A stretch of DNA of 64,000 bases from Steinernema hermaphroditum (taxonomy: Eukaryota > Nematoda > Chromadorea > Rhabditida > Steinernematidae): contig CM059621.1 in the NCBI GenBank assembly GCA_030435675.1, positions 5,642,001-5,706,000 of the forward strand, written 5' to 3'. Below the pieces are notes generated by a model. That model had not been told where the DNA came from, did no database searches, and saw nothing but the letters and a program-made list of their open reading frames with translations. The number at the start of each line of letters is the position of its first letter. The first letter of the stretch is position 1. The translations under genes and the position numbers were made by a program. This document shows positions 25,811 through 37,686 of this stretch, piece after piece.

Positions 25811-28690
25811 GAAGTCATCATAATGAGTAGAAGTGACGCGGTCCGCGGGGACTGGCCGAATTGTTGCGAAACGCCTGCAAAAGGGCTTAATTATGGTGCG
25901 CAGCGGCGGTTGTTTGAAAAAAGATGGGAAGGAAGGGCTGAATGGAAGCGAAGCCTTTGAGTGACTACCGTAACCCGGCGTTTATGGACACCTAACCGAA
26001 GGAAAGCCAAGGAATCTTGTAAGATTTAGATATAGGAACCCTGACTTATTTATCACCCAAAGGCGAAGCCATTAAAATGGGCATTTTCTACTGATCTAAA
26101 ATTCTCTTGTCGACTAAATTTAATGTCACGACAACGCGTCCGTTTTGGTAATGACCTTCTCCCACACACATCGATCTCTTTGTCCACCCCGCCGGTGTTC
26201 TATTATTCATGGCCGAGAAGCGCGACTCAGCAAACACGCGATCTGCCACCCGTTTATTTGGCGCATGCATTTCGAAGAACCCGGTTCCGACTCAAGATCA
26301 AGACCGTCTGCTCGGTCCTGAAATGGGGATCCAACTGCGTAGTGTAGTGATGGCGTGGGGATGGAGTGGATATTTGTGTAGCTGTCACTAATGGATACTT
26401 ATGGATTAGGTTTAAAATTATTTCGGGCTACTATAAAAAACGGTATCGGTAAAAAACAGGTAAAACGAAAAAAAAAAACAAAAAATACACGTAGTATAAT
26501 CGAGTTTCCCTTTTAATAAGTCCTGAAAGCACTTTTCAACATGCGTTTCCAAGCCACCAACTAAAGCTCCACGTGGTCCAGGTTATCATGCATGAAAAGA
26601 ATGCACAACAAAACAGGTTTAGACGCTGATGTCTAAGTTCTGATGAAAGGTTTGTATTCTCCAACATGCTGTTTTATTTCTCGAAATCGATATGGGATTT
26701 ACCGCACGAAGTTATAGGGTAAACGATCAATGTTTTTCGTATATCACCACTGGTCCTAGCTCTTCAGCGATTTAAATTGACTAGTTTTTTTATTTTAAAA
26801 GTCAGTTACACCAAAGTTAAATACAGAGGACAGTGGAGAATATTAATGCGATCTAGACGATGAATGTTTTCAAAAGAAGGGTGATCAGATAAGGTCGATA
26901 TTAGACAACACCGTATCATCTCGAAGCAGGTTTTAAAAAATGGACTTTGAAGCTCACACCCGACCTTACCAATATTTTGTTCTTGGTCATCAGGCGTGGT
27001 ACAAGCGGCTTGTTAATGTAGATTCCAGATTATTGAACGAGGGCTAAGGAATTCCCGCTCATCTTCACGAAAAAGCCAAACAAAATCTAAACGAAAAATG
27101 CAGACAAAAATCGAAGGGCCAAAAGAGCACATGTCTTCCTCCGCCTCGTTGTTTGGTTTCGCTCTAAACGCGATCAATATTAAAGTGTGCCATTTATATC
27201 GAAACGGCGCCCGGACCGCACCACACACGACGGCGACGTCTCCTGGGACGTATTATGATTACACGTATAATGGCCGGACACGGCGGCGCGCCGTAACTGC
27301 AGATGGCCGATTGAAAAATTTACTGTCTTCTCCGTGCGCAAGAAGATGTATAGTCGGATGCCGAATTGAATGGCACTGGACATCTGTCGTCACGAGGTGG
27401 CGTCGGAGACGGTAAGGCGACCGGAAGGACGTTTTCGCGTTTATGGCTTGTACTTTATGGGATGTGCCAACATGTCGTAAAACAAATTAGATCCAAAAAG
27501 GAGGTCTAATTAGAATTCGTGCGGTGGCCACACAAGTCGTTCAAGCAACCAATAAAAATTTTGCAGAAATATAATAAGATAAAGCTGATTGTCGTTGAAG
27601 GGGGCCATGCAATGCCAGGCAATTACATTACTATGTTAAGCTTCTGAGTTCTGAGATGTCAACCACTTCTTTTTGCAAATAAAAAGTGGATTTAGAGCTT
27701 GTGTGGGTATGGCGACAACACCGCCAAAAAAAGACCGTATCGAGAAAAGGATCGTATCACTCTGTCCAGTTTTCTCACGTACAAATGAATGTCCGTGTAA
27801 ATGTCATCAACTGAAGCATTTTTGATATGGCAAAAAATATTGAATCGCCTGAATTTCGAAAAACTTGCATTACAACGAGCGCTAGCGATAGCCTACTGAC
27901 AAATAATGCATGGTTACCATAGTATTTTGCGGATGCACTTCCAGTTCAGTTCCAATCTGATTTCAAAAGAAAAATGCGTCCTTGGAGTACAAATCAGCAT
28001 CGAATGGTCGGATTTTGATCCATCATATAAACTAGATCGTGAGGCGTGGGTGGAGCTGACAGTGTTGTTGGCGATATGTGGTTTCGCGCCTTCGGATAAC
28101 TACTTTCAACTCCAGCGTCGTGCCCTGCGGCGACGAAAGAAGAGAAGCAGTGACTGCTGTGATCTACGATTCGTCATTCTGCATGGTGGAAGTCCAGCTT
28201 CCACCGCGGAGTTAAAATGCGCTGAGACACGTTTTCTGGAGTCCTATAATTTTCCCAAAAACATCAAAAAATTAAGAATGCTCGGAAACGATTGAAAGCG
28301 TTATCAGTATTTCGCTAATGAAGCTTGACTCTGAGAAACTTCGTCGTAAACCATAATAGCCTTTTCGTCCTCAACAAGCGGATAATCTCTTCGGTCGTTA
28401 AACAGATGGCGCGACCGGGCGTCTTCCCGGCTCGTAATACGGCGTGGCCGTCGCCAATTACTCATCAGTCGCTGGCGATTGGCTAATTAAGTGGTAACGA
28501 TAATCTGAGAACGGAGACCGAGTCAAATGCGATTGTGTTACAAAGTGGTTCGTCGTTTCCGGAGGGGCCGGCCAACGAGTCGAATGTTTCCAAATCTGGC
28601 GAGGAATACAGCGACACGTGTGGTAATCGCAAAAAAAATATCATTTTATTCCCGAAATTACGATCGAACATGGAAGCTGAAGACACTGAA
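25811..28690. other. No gene recognised
   Basis: Frames at 26.1, 27.1 and 28.0 kb lack splice or family support. Nothing else is recognisable. Confidence 0.4.
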
Positions 28691-28696
28691 ACATGA

Positions 28697-28891
28697 TCAA
28701 CCGTAGTAGTCGTAGCATCCTCCGTAATAGTCGTAGAACTGACGCTTGGCGCGAATAGGAGTTTTGGTAGATGGATGGCGATGGTGATGGTGGCGATGGG
28801 GACGACCGGGAGGATATCCGATTCCAGAAATGTCGGCGCTGGCCATGAAGAAGACGAATCCGAAGAAGAGAAGAGCACGAAGAGCGAGCAT
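28697..28891 (-). CDS. Small secreted peptide precursor, copy 1
   Basis: A single-exon 64-residue protein. It has a hydrophobic signal peptide (MLALRALLFFGFVFFMASA), a propeptide with the His-rich stretch PHRHHHHRHPS, then the furin/kexin-type site RAKR and a 14-residue tail, QFYDYYGGCYDYYG. The tail is Tyr/Gly-rich with one Cys, and its N-terminal Gln could cyclise to pyroglutamate. Relative to copy 3 the tail lacks one Pro. I do not recognise the family. The layout fits an antimicrobial, neuropeptide-like or cuticle/secretory peptide. A TATA-like TTTATAAA lies 36 bp upstream of the ATG. Confidence 0.75.
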   Translation of the reverse strand: MLALRALLFFGFVFFMASADISGIGYPPGRPHRHHHHRHPSTKTPIRAKRQFYDYYGGCYDYYG

Positions 28892-29030
28892 GGTTGATTG
28901 TGAGGATTGTGCGATGTAGGCTGTGTTTTATAAAGCAATAAGCGATCAAAAATTTGTTCGATAAGCAGCTTAAGGTAGGCGACGGATCGGAGTTTGTTAT
29001 GAACATGATATTTTAAGCATTGTTGCATTA
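28892..29030 (-). promoter_or_regulatory. Conserved promoter of peptide gene copy 1
   Basis: The 120-140 bp upstream of the ATG are almost identical to the same region of copy 3. They include TTTATAAA (28927-28934) and the 5' leader ending TCACAATCAACC before the ATG. A GATAAG core at about 28963-28968 (plus strand) is present here but altered to TATAAG in copy 3. In nematodes GATA sites commonly drive intestinal or epidermal genes; applying that here is inference. Confidence 0.5.
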
Positions 29031-29461
29031 TGTGCCTACCGAAAATAATACAACAGATATCGAAGAAACGATCGCTTTTTGTCTGCGCAGTAAACTTTGA
29101 CTCAGATGTTTGATTATGATACAGTATACGTTGAAATCAGGGTGACCTGTACGCCTGATTGTGATAACTCTTGTGTGTCTTGGTCTAAATCAAACGTTTC
29201 AATCAGTAAACCAAATAGATATCACAATTGGGCCGTCTTCCTAGTCGTCCGTAATATAGGACCTCAGAATGCAGCTTGTTTTGCATTGCGCTTTGTTACG
29301 TTACATGTTGTGGAATGTTTTTTGTACAGGGTTACATTAAAAAATGACATCATGCACACAAAAAAAAGCAGATTTAAAGCTTACATGTATCAAGTTTATG
29401 CGGTGATCTTCAATCGCTTTTGCCTACATACAGTGTACATTCAAATTCCATCAACTCGAAC

Positions 29462-29659
29462 ATGTTCGCTCTCCGTGTGCTCCTCTTCCTCGGACTTTTC
29501 TCTTTCTTTACCAGCGCCGACATGTTAGGAGGACGTCATCCTTCCGGCGTCCCCGCTCGTCGCCCGCATCATTACCACGGTCATACGAAGCTTCCAATCC
29601 GTGCGAAGCGCCAATTCTACGACTATGGTGGCTGCCCTTATGACGACTACTTCTACTGA
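29462..29659 (+). CDS. Small secreted peptide precursor, copy 2 (diverged, inverted)
   Basis: A 65-residue single-exon protein on the opposite strand to its two paralogues. The signal peptide MFALRVLLFLGLFSFFTSA is followed by a propeptide with HHYHGHTKLPIRAKR and the tail QFYDYGGCPYDDYFY. The RAKR site, the Gln-Phe-Tyr-Asp start and the single Cys of the tail are conserved, whereas the middle is diverged (the His cluster is reduced). That pattern suggests selection on the cleavage site and the tail. Its upstream region shows no clear TATA element and is unlike those of the other copies. Function unknown; same candidates as copy 1. Confidence 0.72.
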   Translation: MFALRVLLFLGLFSFFTSADMLGGRHPSGVPARRPHHYHGHTKLPIRAKRQFYDYGGCPYDDYFY

Positions 29660-30468
29660 AAGACGAACCTCAGTGTTTAAAAACAATAATTCGATGTCCC
29701 TATCTTAGCATAAGCCAACCACATTATGTACAGGGTGAACTCACACACATTGTTTATCATAAAACTTCACAGGACAACTGCTTGCCGATCACAATTTTTG
29801 TTTCCTTCGGAAGAAGATAGTTTACCAAGTGTATACTCTGGAATTACTAGCTTACGCGATGTCAAAGCCGACGGCGGCGATCCCATTAGTTTGTGCGAGT
29901 ACTGTAGCGACCAACAGCTGATGCGCGCAAATAGTGAAACATAGCGAGCGGAACGGATCCAATCTTCGGTTCAGCTGGTGTCGCAGAGGTGAAAGTTTTA
30001 GAGCATCTTCGAGGGCTTCGAAGTGAAGAGATAAAAGCGGAGTAGCCGTGATGTGACGGTGTGACACTGTGGGTGAAGTAGAATCCCATTATCATTACAG
30101 GCAACACGAAAGGCTAAGAACAACTGGTCACCCAATTCATTTAGCAAACTTAAGAGAGAGCGAGTGGGCGACCGATCGCGACGAACATAAATGAAAGATC
30201 TTTCTGCGGAAACAGAATTCGAAAAAGCCTACTTAGTAAATACTATGTGTTCGGTAAATCTAAATTCTCTCGTTCGGGGTCGTCTTCTTCACAGCCTGCG
30301 CCGTTATTTCTGGAGCATACTTTTGCTTCTTCTCCCATCCTTTCTCGCCCTACTGTTATTTGTATTTATTTTATATTCTGATACTGCCTGACCGTATGAA
30401 CTGCAGGTTTTTTATTTCTCTTAATTTCAACAAGGACCGCCATCGAACTTCCGCACATAACAATCTGA

Positions 30469-30666
30469 TCAACCGTAGTAATCATAGGGGCATCCTCCAT
30501 AATAGTCGTAGAACTGACGCTTGGCACGAATCGGAGCTTTGGTAGATGGATGGCGATGGTGATGGTGGCGATGGGGACGACCGGGAGGATATCCCATTCC
30601 AGAAATGTCGGCGCTGGCCATGAAGAAGACGAATCCGAAGAAGAGAAGAGCACGAAGAGCGAGCAT
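30469..30666 (-). CDS. Small secreted peptide precursor, copy 3
   Basis: A 65-residue single-exon protein nearly identical to copy 1: same signal peptide, His-rich propeptide and RAKR site. The tail is QFYDYYGGCPYDYYG. Apart from the tail, the few differences are Ile/Met in the GIGY/GMGY motif and Thr/Ala just before PIRAKR. TTTATAAA lies 36 bp upstream at 30702-30709. Copies 1 and 3 are 1.8 kb apart in the same orientation with copy 2 inverted between them. The high nucleotide identity extends through the promoter, so the copies arose by recent duplication or gene conversion. Confidence 0.75.
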   Translation of the reverse strand: MLALRALLFFGFVFFMASADISGMGYPPGRPHRHHHHRHPSTKAPIRAKRQFYDYYGGCPYDYYG

Positions 30667-30805
30667 GGTTGATTGTGAGGATTGTGTGATGTAGGCTGTG
30701 TTTTATAAAGCAATAAGCGATCAAAAATTTTCCATATAAGCAGCTTAGGGAAGGCGACGGATCGATGTTTGTTGTGAACATGATATTTTAAGTATTGTTG
30801 CATTG
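30667..30805 (-). promoter_or_regulatory. Conserved promoter of peptide gene copy 3
   Basis: Near-identical to the promoter of copy 1, down to the distal AACATGATATTTTAAG block, with substitutions concentrated around 30728-30765. The TATA-like box is at 30702-30709. The GATAAG core of copy 1 reads ATATAAG here. Confidence 0.5.
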
Positions 30806-31426
30806 TGGCTATCTAGGATTCGATTGAATAGCACAAAAGGGAAACATGATCACATGTAGACATGTATTTTGTTATAGATGTTTGAATGTAACTACCCGTC
30901 TGCGGTATGTTTTGAACATGCTGTCAACTTTGCCGCATTTCCAATGATATCATATGCATAGCAAAACAGATTAGGCATATGTATGCATGTATCAATTCTA
31001 CAGCATGATCTTCAATCGTTCCTCAGCGTGGAGTAAAACATCATGGAATATTCCTTCTCGAAATATTCTTCCCCAAAGCCTTTCGCGTACATTACCGTAA
31101 TCACCCTCGTGATATGCTACAGCTAGTTCTTCGTCAGCTTCATGTTAGTTCTTCTTTTTGTTTCGAAGTTGGAACGGATGTACAGGCGTTGGTGGTTGGG
31201 CGGAAGTGTTGGCGAGATGTGGTTCGGCTTATGTTCCGCACTAGCCATTGGATGATTAAAATCATGTGTGATGTTTAATAAACCAATTGTGGAATATCGT
31301 ACTGTGTAAAATTTGACTTTCACAGTTTGTTGAAACTTCCAAATACAATAAAACTCCCAGTATATATAGTCAGTGCGATCGAATTTCTTGAGTTTCTCTG
31401 CAGTCATCGTGATCAATTTACTTCTT

Positions 31427-32879
31427 TTACGATCCCATGCGGTAGAGGACCTTGTCCGGAAGCCATCCACGTTCTCCTGCTTCGTTCACACACAGCCACC
31501 AGTCCGAACGCACCTCTATGACCTGAAACGCGTCTACTATAATTAATTATCTAACAATGGATGCCTACAGTCAGGAGTTCACCGATGGTCACGCTGAGAT
31601 CGGTTGATCTGTCAGCCAGCCAGTCTTTCTTCGCTCTGGCTATGAAGCAACCCTCTCGGGAATTGAGACTGTCGCCTTTCTTCTCTGATGTCGAGGGAAC
31701 GGCGCTGCTTTTGGTTAGCGAACCAGAATGGGATGAGTTGTGGGTGGTGTACTCCTCTTCTTCGTAGAGCTCATCTAGAGTAGGAGGCCGAAAGACACTT
31801 CCGGATATTATGGGGGAGTTGTGCTGGTTTTGAATCTGCTTCGACGTGATTTCGTACTTTTCCCCAAGTTGTGGTTCTTCCTCTATGTATTCGCTGAAGA
31901 ACGGTTCATCAAAGTGGCCATAATAAGAAGCTCCTACTCAAGTTCCCTCTCCATATTGTCCAACATCTCCTGCGCTTCGACATCGTGCTTAATCGAATCG
32001 CACAGTGGGCACTGGTGACATGTGCGAAGCGAGTGGAGAGTGTCGTATTTGCGGTGATTGTGCACGTGATGCAAAAACGCTTTGTTGCTGTGACCGTCAG
32101 CACGTGCTAAATAGCGAGAGATTAGACTCTTTTTTTCGGTGGATTAATTGGCGACGTACGTTCGAATGCGGGGCGCTGCGTCATCAGTGATGGCAGTACG
32201 GGTACTCCCATGCTTTGGATCATCTGCATGCGGCGCCGATAGTCGTCGTCATTGCTCAGCTGATACTTCTCCTCTTCGGTGTAGCGAGGTCTCGTGACCG
32301 GATTCCGTGGATGGACTGCCTGAAAAGCCGTTGATAGTGCTCGTTCAGTTAAGCCATTATGGCTGTACAGTTTCGTGTTTTTTATGTGTAAAGTGGCAGA
32401 AATCATTACATGTTTCTGCTTAGTGTCACTTTGTTGTGGGTGCATAATCGGTAATGTGTTCTGAACCGTACCCTATATGTCATGTCAAGGCCAACAACAA
32501 AAAAGGCAACTGTGTACTTTACGTACATGTTGTTATCGATATCGTTACTAAAATGAAAAGCACCGTGCATCTCAATTGCCCTTTCCGTAAACTGTTGTTT
32601 TGCCAAAATGTATTCGTGTCAGGCTGCATGTCAATGGTTGATGAGTAAATTTTTTACATGAGAGTCTCTGCCCTTTAAAAATCTAATCCGTCTGTCTGCA
32701 CAGTAATCATTTCAACACACCTTTCGCAATTGTGATGGCAAGGTTCGTAATTCACTAAATAACAAACTCACCGGTACGAAATGATGACTCTGGACCGGTC
32801 TTCTCTGAGGTTTTGCCAGCCTGATTGTGTCGTAATCGGGAGGAGGAATATAAACGCCGATATTGTCAGAATTTCTCAT
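31427..32879 (-). CDS. SH3-domain protein of unknown family
   Basis: Five exons join in phase (descending): 32879-32772, 32319-32160, 32106-31938, 31893-31569 and 31522-31427, giving 285 residues from the first ATG seen. The C-terminal 60 residues form an SH3 domain: the ALYDF-like ARAKKDWLADRSTDLS, the TIGELLTVIEV strand, the DWW core followed by LCVNEAGERGWLP, and the closing LPDKVLYR. SH3 domains bind proline-rich peptides in signalling and cytoskeletal complexes. Before it lie a short YIPPPDY segment, a charged region, a Cys cluster (CHQCPLC near the middle) and an acidic linker. The start codon abuts an acceptor (GTTGTAG), so it is either a trans-spliced start or an internal Met with more exons upstream. 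The SH3 call is firm; the protein family was not recognised. Confidence 0.75.
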
Positions 32880-34135
32880 CTACAACGAACACAATTACAA
32901 AACACCATTCCTCTTCGTTCGAAGTGCATCTCGAAAAAATGCGAATTGACGTCAGCATGCCAACGAATTTCAAATAAAGTCACAACTGACGCCGACGTTA
33001 TCACCAAAACTGCTTTGACAACAGGACGCGCCCGCGCTAAACTAAGCCCGTGGCCGGAAGGGTTGCACACGTAGCGCCAAGGGCGGGTCGGCGTCGCAAA
33101 TGGGGCTTAAAACAAAAGGGAAATCAAAGAAGCACAGATAAGTCATCGAACGATAACCTTCGCCGCTGGAAGGCATCAGCCGTTTGTACGGCCTCTGCAA
33201 CGACACTTTGGGGCCTGGGGACAGGTGGGTGAAAAGCATGCGGAACTAAGTGGTTGACGAACATGCTTCAAGATGAAAGATAACAGATGACTCATTCTCA
33301 TAAAATTTACTATCTTCAGATTTAACACAAAGAACGAGGGCTACACGACACTACGTGGTATTTATTAAACTAAAAAAACGTTATTTTTTAGACTGGTTAA
33401 AAGCTTCCTGGTACCATTTACACACATTACATCTTCCTATGTTCTATAGCAAACAGGAGTCTCAATTATTTAGCTTTCCGAAGTGTGTCCAGGGCAAAAA
33501 TGATGAGAGGCATGATGACAAGCGTAGGTAGTTTTTTGGCAGGTGTATCAGTACGGTCATAACAAAAAAAAGGCCATTTCGACCGTCTCCCCTCATAAAA
33601 CAGTCTCTTCTGGGAGACACCCACATTTGAAATACGAATATAACGCTACACACCTTTTTTGAAATATTCCATACACGTAAGTGACGCGTAGCTAGATAGA
33701 TAGTAAACGGAACAAAATAAAGCCCGTATTGCCGCAATACGCGTCGCCCGATAGGAACTGACTGATTATAACTAACCCTTACGGCTATAAAAAGAGAGTC
33801 GAACATTTTATCATATCACGTCATCACATTGATCTTATTAGAATACCTCAAGCTCAGCATTTCAGATTGGTCTGCTATGCCGTAAATGTCATCGTTTATA
33901 TGATATTCAAAACTTTAGCAGAGTCGATGGATAGATATTGTGTGATGGGTAAAAAGTTACGTAACTCAATTAGGAATGAATCAAAGATCACTATCTTGAA
34001 TCGGCTGCCAATCAGCAACAAACCACACACGATTGTTACGTGAACGAACTGCGAAACTCGACTTAAAGCTGTGGATAAAAGCACTCCCAGCCCTGTCAAG
34101 AAAAAATCTTTTTTTAAATATGATGACACACATAA
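32880..34135. other. No gene recognised
   Basis: A possible upstream region of the SH3 gene. The frames at 33.0-33.2 and 33.5-33.8 kb have no splice or family support. Confidence 0.4.
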
Positions 34136-34435
34136 ATGAATGAGGATTTGTACACTGCCATCGATGATTCGCCTATAACTACTGTAACAGAAGACAACGA
34201 TGATGACGAATACCAATTCCAGAGAGTCTTCAGCTATCGAAATCTCCAACTGGAATCGAATTCGTCTCCTATCGATGACGAAAAAACGGCAGCCATCTCC
34301 ACATCAAAAATAAATATCACCGCCGCTCTTCAACCACTGGATGACCACCGCTTGTTTGCCCAGTCGCTCGCAGGCCACCAGTCGAAGGGAACGGCTAAGA
34401 AGTGCGCTGTTTGTGTTGTGATTAGAAGCGTATAA
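34136..34435 (+). CDS. Possible small acidic protein, unknown
   Basis: A 99-codon ATG-started frame of markedly acidic, hydrophilic composition (TEDNDDDEYQFQRVF in the first half) ends with a Cys-containing KKCAVCVV tail. The composition is more protein-like than the surrounding frames, but no domain is recognisable. It could be one exon of a larger gene or chance. The opposite strand has a hydrophobic frame over the same bases. Confidence 0.3.
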   Translation: MNEDLYTAIDDSPITTVTEDNDDDEYQFQRVFSYRNLQLESNSSPIDDEKTAAISTSKINITAALQPLDDHRLFAQSLAGHQSKGTAKKCAVCVVIRSV

Positions 34436-35467
34436 TAAGCTGCGGAACGACAACACTCCGCCTACCAACATTTACTTTCCTCGGCGATAACAACCTCGAA
34501 ACGTATCGATTGTATTGTCGCCGGCTAGCCATAAATGCTGACTGTAATAATAGAGCTGCTTTACGAAAAGCCTATTTCGAGAATTAAACAAATAACCTGG
34601 AGAATGGGGAAGATCGTATCGTCGCTGTAGTGACACAAGCCGATTGGACCCAAAGAACTCAATAAAATCGGTTTTCGCTCTTCGAAAGATAGTTAAAAGG
34701 AAGTAATGGAGCAATAAATTGTCGGAATCTTTGCGGTCCGTGTACTCAAAACGTCGCCGTTGTGAAAGTGGATATCAGAGACAAGGGAAATAGCCGCCGA
34801 GGGACGCCACTTGAGCGATCGCACATTACGCGAGAGGTCAAATAACTTAGGGCGCGAGAACCACTCATAATTCATCGGTGCTAAGAGGTTCCGCAAACAG
34901 TCGCGGCGCCAAATTCGATGTGACTTCGGTGAGGATTATTTCGCAATGACATCGATCACATGAAGGTGTTGAGAAGTGCAAATCAGGAAAGTGTAGCTGT
35001 GCATGAAGTGCCCCAGATGACTCCGGGTAAACTGAGCAAACAAGCTTCAATATTGAACGCGATGACTAAATATATAAATGAAAGTCCAATGTTTAATGCA
35101 CTGATTTGTTAGTAAAAGATTATGGACCAAAGTCAGCAAATCAATGGTTCGTTTTCATGTTGATGAGCTGTCGCCCTATAGGGTACTTAAAGATCATTCA
35201 ACCAGAACTATTGTGTCTTTTTGAGTCCCTGACTTTTGGATCTACGCTTAAGGTTGAGTGGGGGAACCTACGCAAAATGTCTCAGATCTCTTAAATCTCT
35301 GATATGAGATCCCTCATGTAGAAAGAGAACCTAAAAAGGGTGACAGTCGTCGCGACCTCCCGCATTAGACCTTTCCGTGGCGGGGCATCCAGAAATAACG
35401 AGTCTTTGAGGATACATAGCACAGAATCTTCAGAGCCTTTTTAGGATAATACGTTCGACGAAGCACG

Positions 35468-35797
35468 ATGAAAACAGTGGCGAAGGAAAAGAAGGAACCA
35501 TCGACATCTACCGGAACGATTCATATGAAGCCAACAGAAGACGGAGTGTTGATCACTATTAGCGCGGTAGTCGTTGAGGTTTCGCTGGAAATCTGACCAT
35601 TCGAAAGAACAGTCCGAACCATGATCACGATCTGTTTTTATTCTGGTGAAAGGAGAATCGTGTGATCAAAAGGAAAACGATCTGTTCCGGAAGAGACCCC
35701 CCACAAGAAGGGAAAGCGATCTGTCCCGGAGGTGCCGGATAAGAAGGTCAAGCGTTCGGCCGAATTTGAGCTTTTTGACAAGAAGGGAAAGCGATCG
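35468..35797 (+). repeat. Coding-like Lys/Arg repeat region
   Basis: At 35669-35797 one frame contains four successive 12-13-codon units, each opening with K-(G/V)-K-R-S: KGKRSVPEETPHK, KGKRSVPEVPDK, KVKRSAEFELFDK and KGKRSVW. Substitutions between units are partly synonymous (CGA/CGT, TCT/TCG, GTT/GTC), as expected for translated repeats. The same frame upstream opens with ATG at 35468 (MKTVAKEKKEPSTSTG) but meets stops between about 35590 and 35665, so an intron would be needed and I could not find one in phase. It could be a multi-peptide precursor cut at Lys-Arg sites or a basic nuclear protein. Confidence 0.4.
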
Positions 35798-37686
35798 GTT
35801 TGGTTGGAACTATGCACCTTCTTCCCGTTTTTTCCCGGTGTTTCTGGAGCCTGTTTTTTTTGGTTCCGGTATTACTACCTGTTGTGTATTAAACTTTTCT
35901 AAACGTAGACGGTATTGGCTTTCGAAACGCTTGTGAAAGAAGAAAAATCGAGATGCCATCGACAGGAATCGTGTCTTGCAGCCGAGTAACCTATCGACTG
36001 CGCCAATCGTACATAAACGTGAGTCCTCGTCGATCACGGTGATATACAAGTGCCGCTCAAGAATAGATTTTAAAGAACGAATTTCTCGCACATATTCTTA
36101 AAGAGACTTGGGCTGAACAAAGGGTCCAATGGTACACTTACAGATCTTACCACTCGGATAGCGTTGGCAACGCACATAGCCGTCACTATACAAAGTGTCT
36201 TTTCTGCGAAAAGCATCAAGCGAGCGCAAGGAGGGGACTTAAACAAACTGAAAACAGCCATGGCTCCACTACGTATGAAGCTAATTGACAAACAAGGAAT
36301 CGATTACTCGCATCGGTCATAACGTATTTAGGTATTTACTCGAACTCATTTGGAGCTTCCTATGCTCACACATTCAGCTCAGCTCAATTTTAGAAGCTCT
36401 TTTCTTTATTTTTTCATACATACAAGTTTCGAACACTCTGTAAAATCAAAAGTGAGCTGTGGGCTCGCAAAATTGCACTTTTGACAGTTTCCTCAAGAGC
36501 ATCTTTGCAGAAATACTTGCAGGTCGCGCCTTCGCTTCCCAACAGTCAAAAACCAAAGCGTAAACGGAAGAAGCTGAACCGTTTTGCAAGCGATCATAAA
36601 CTGTGTCATAAACAGCCAGCAGTAGCGCACACGATACACAACACATAAAGCGGGAGATCGTCGACACGATAGTCGAAGAACGGTTACGGTGACGCGATGT
36701 AATTTAAGCTTCTTAACTACCGTTTACATCCGTAAACACGTCACCAACAGGTCAAAGTTCCTACGAACGCAGCCATCCAGGTTCGGTGACTAGCGTCGTT
36801 GGGTGGGGCCCTCTGCACTCGAACAGAAACGTTATCATGGCGCCAGCGACACTCGAGCCGACCGGCCGACTCAATCGATTCCCAGGGCCGTTTCCGCACA
36901 AAAAAGGGCATGGAAACATGTTTAATTTGGAATGGTGATATCTGGGATTCTTGTCCACTGGAATCGTCTTCCGCTGAATACTTCTGTTTCTTCTTCTCCG
37001 TGCGCATTTTTATTTTTACTTTCCGTCCTTTAGGGATTATTGATTCCAACAGAGATCAGATTTCTACTGGTGTTTACGCTTTTCATCAACAAGAATTTCG
37101 TATCACTGTCATGAGTAGCTAATCACATTGAGCTAAACGGACCTTTACAGGTGGTTAAGCATTTCGCTGTAATAAAAAAAAACAACACACCACATGTAAG
37201 CAGTCTTTGTCTATTAGACAGAATCCTGAAATCAGACAGATTCCTCAGGTTCCAACCGATTCAATCCGATTCCCGCCAAAAAATGACCGTCTAGACAGCC
37301 ACGACCGGAAACACGCCAGTGAAGATGGTGAAGAAGGACGGAACGATGGTGCATGGTGAAGGGGAAGTGTGGACCTGTGCTCTACGTATTGGGTACGGTA
37401 GTGCTAAAGAGTGTCTCACAGACGATGCTTAGCGAGACAAAGAATTAACCCCGATAGATGAGCGTCGGAATGGGTGTCGAGGGTCTCCGGAATCTTCGTG
37501 ATGAATGCGCCTACGGAGAACAGTTCGAACAGTTTGGAAGTTGAAGAAGATTTGCTATTCTACCGCTCACTGCACTAGTGGTGACAACTCACACAACGTA
37601 GCAAAGTCAAAATTTTATTCGAAACCATCAGACCTGCTCTACAGATTCTTCTTGAACGGTTTCCCTCTTCGCAACTCACTGGATTT
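35798..37686. other. No firm gene; possible exon at 36.4-36.7 kb
   Basis: A minus-strand AATAAA-type signal lies near 36406 below weak frames at 36440-36660, one of which reads CKYFCKDALEETVKS. Another weak minus-strand frame covers 36.74-37.05 kb. None has family support. Confidence 0.3.
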
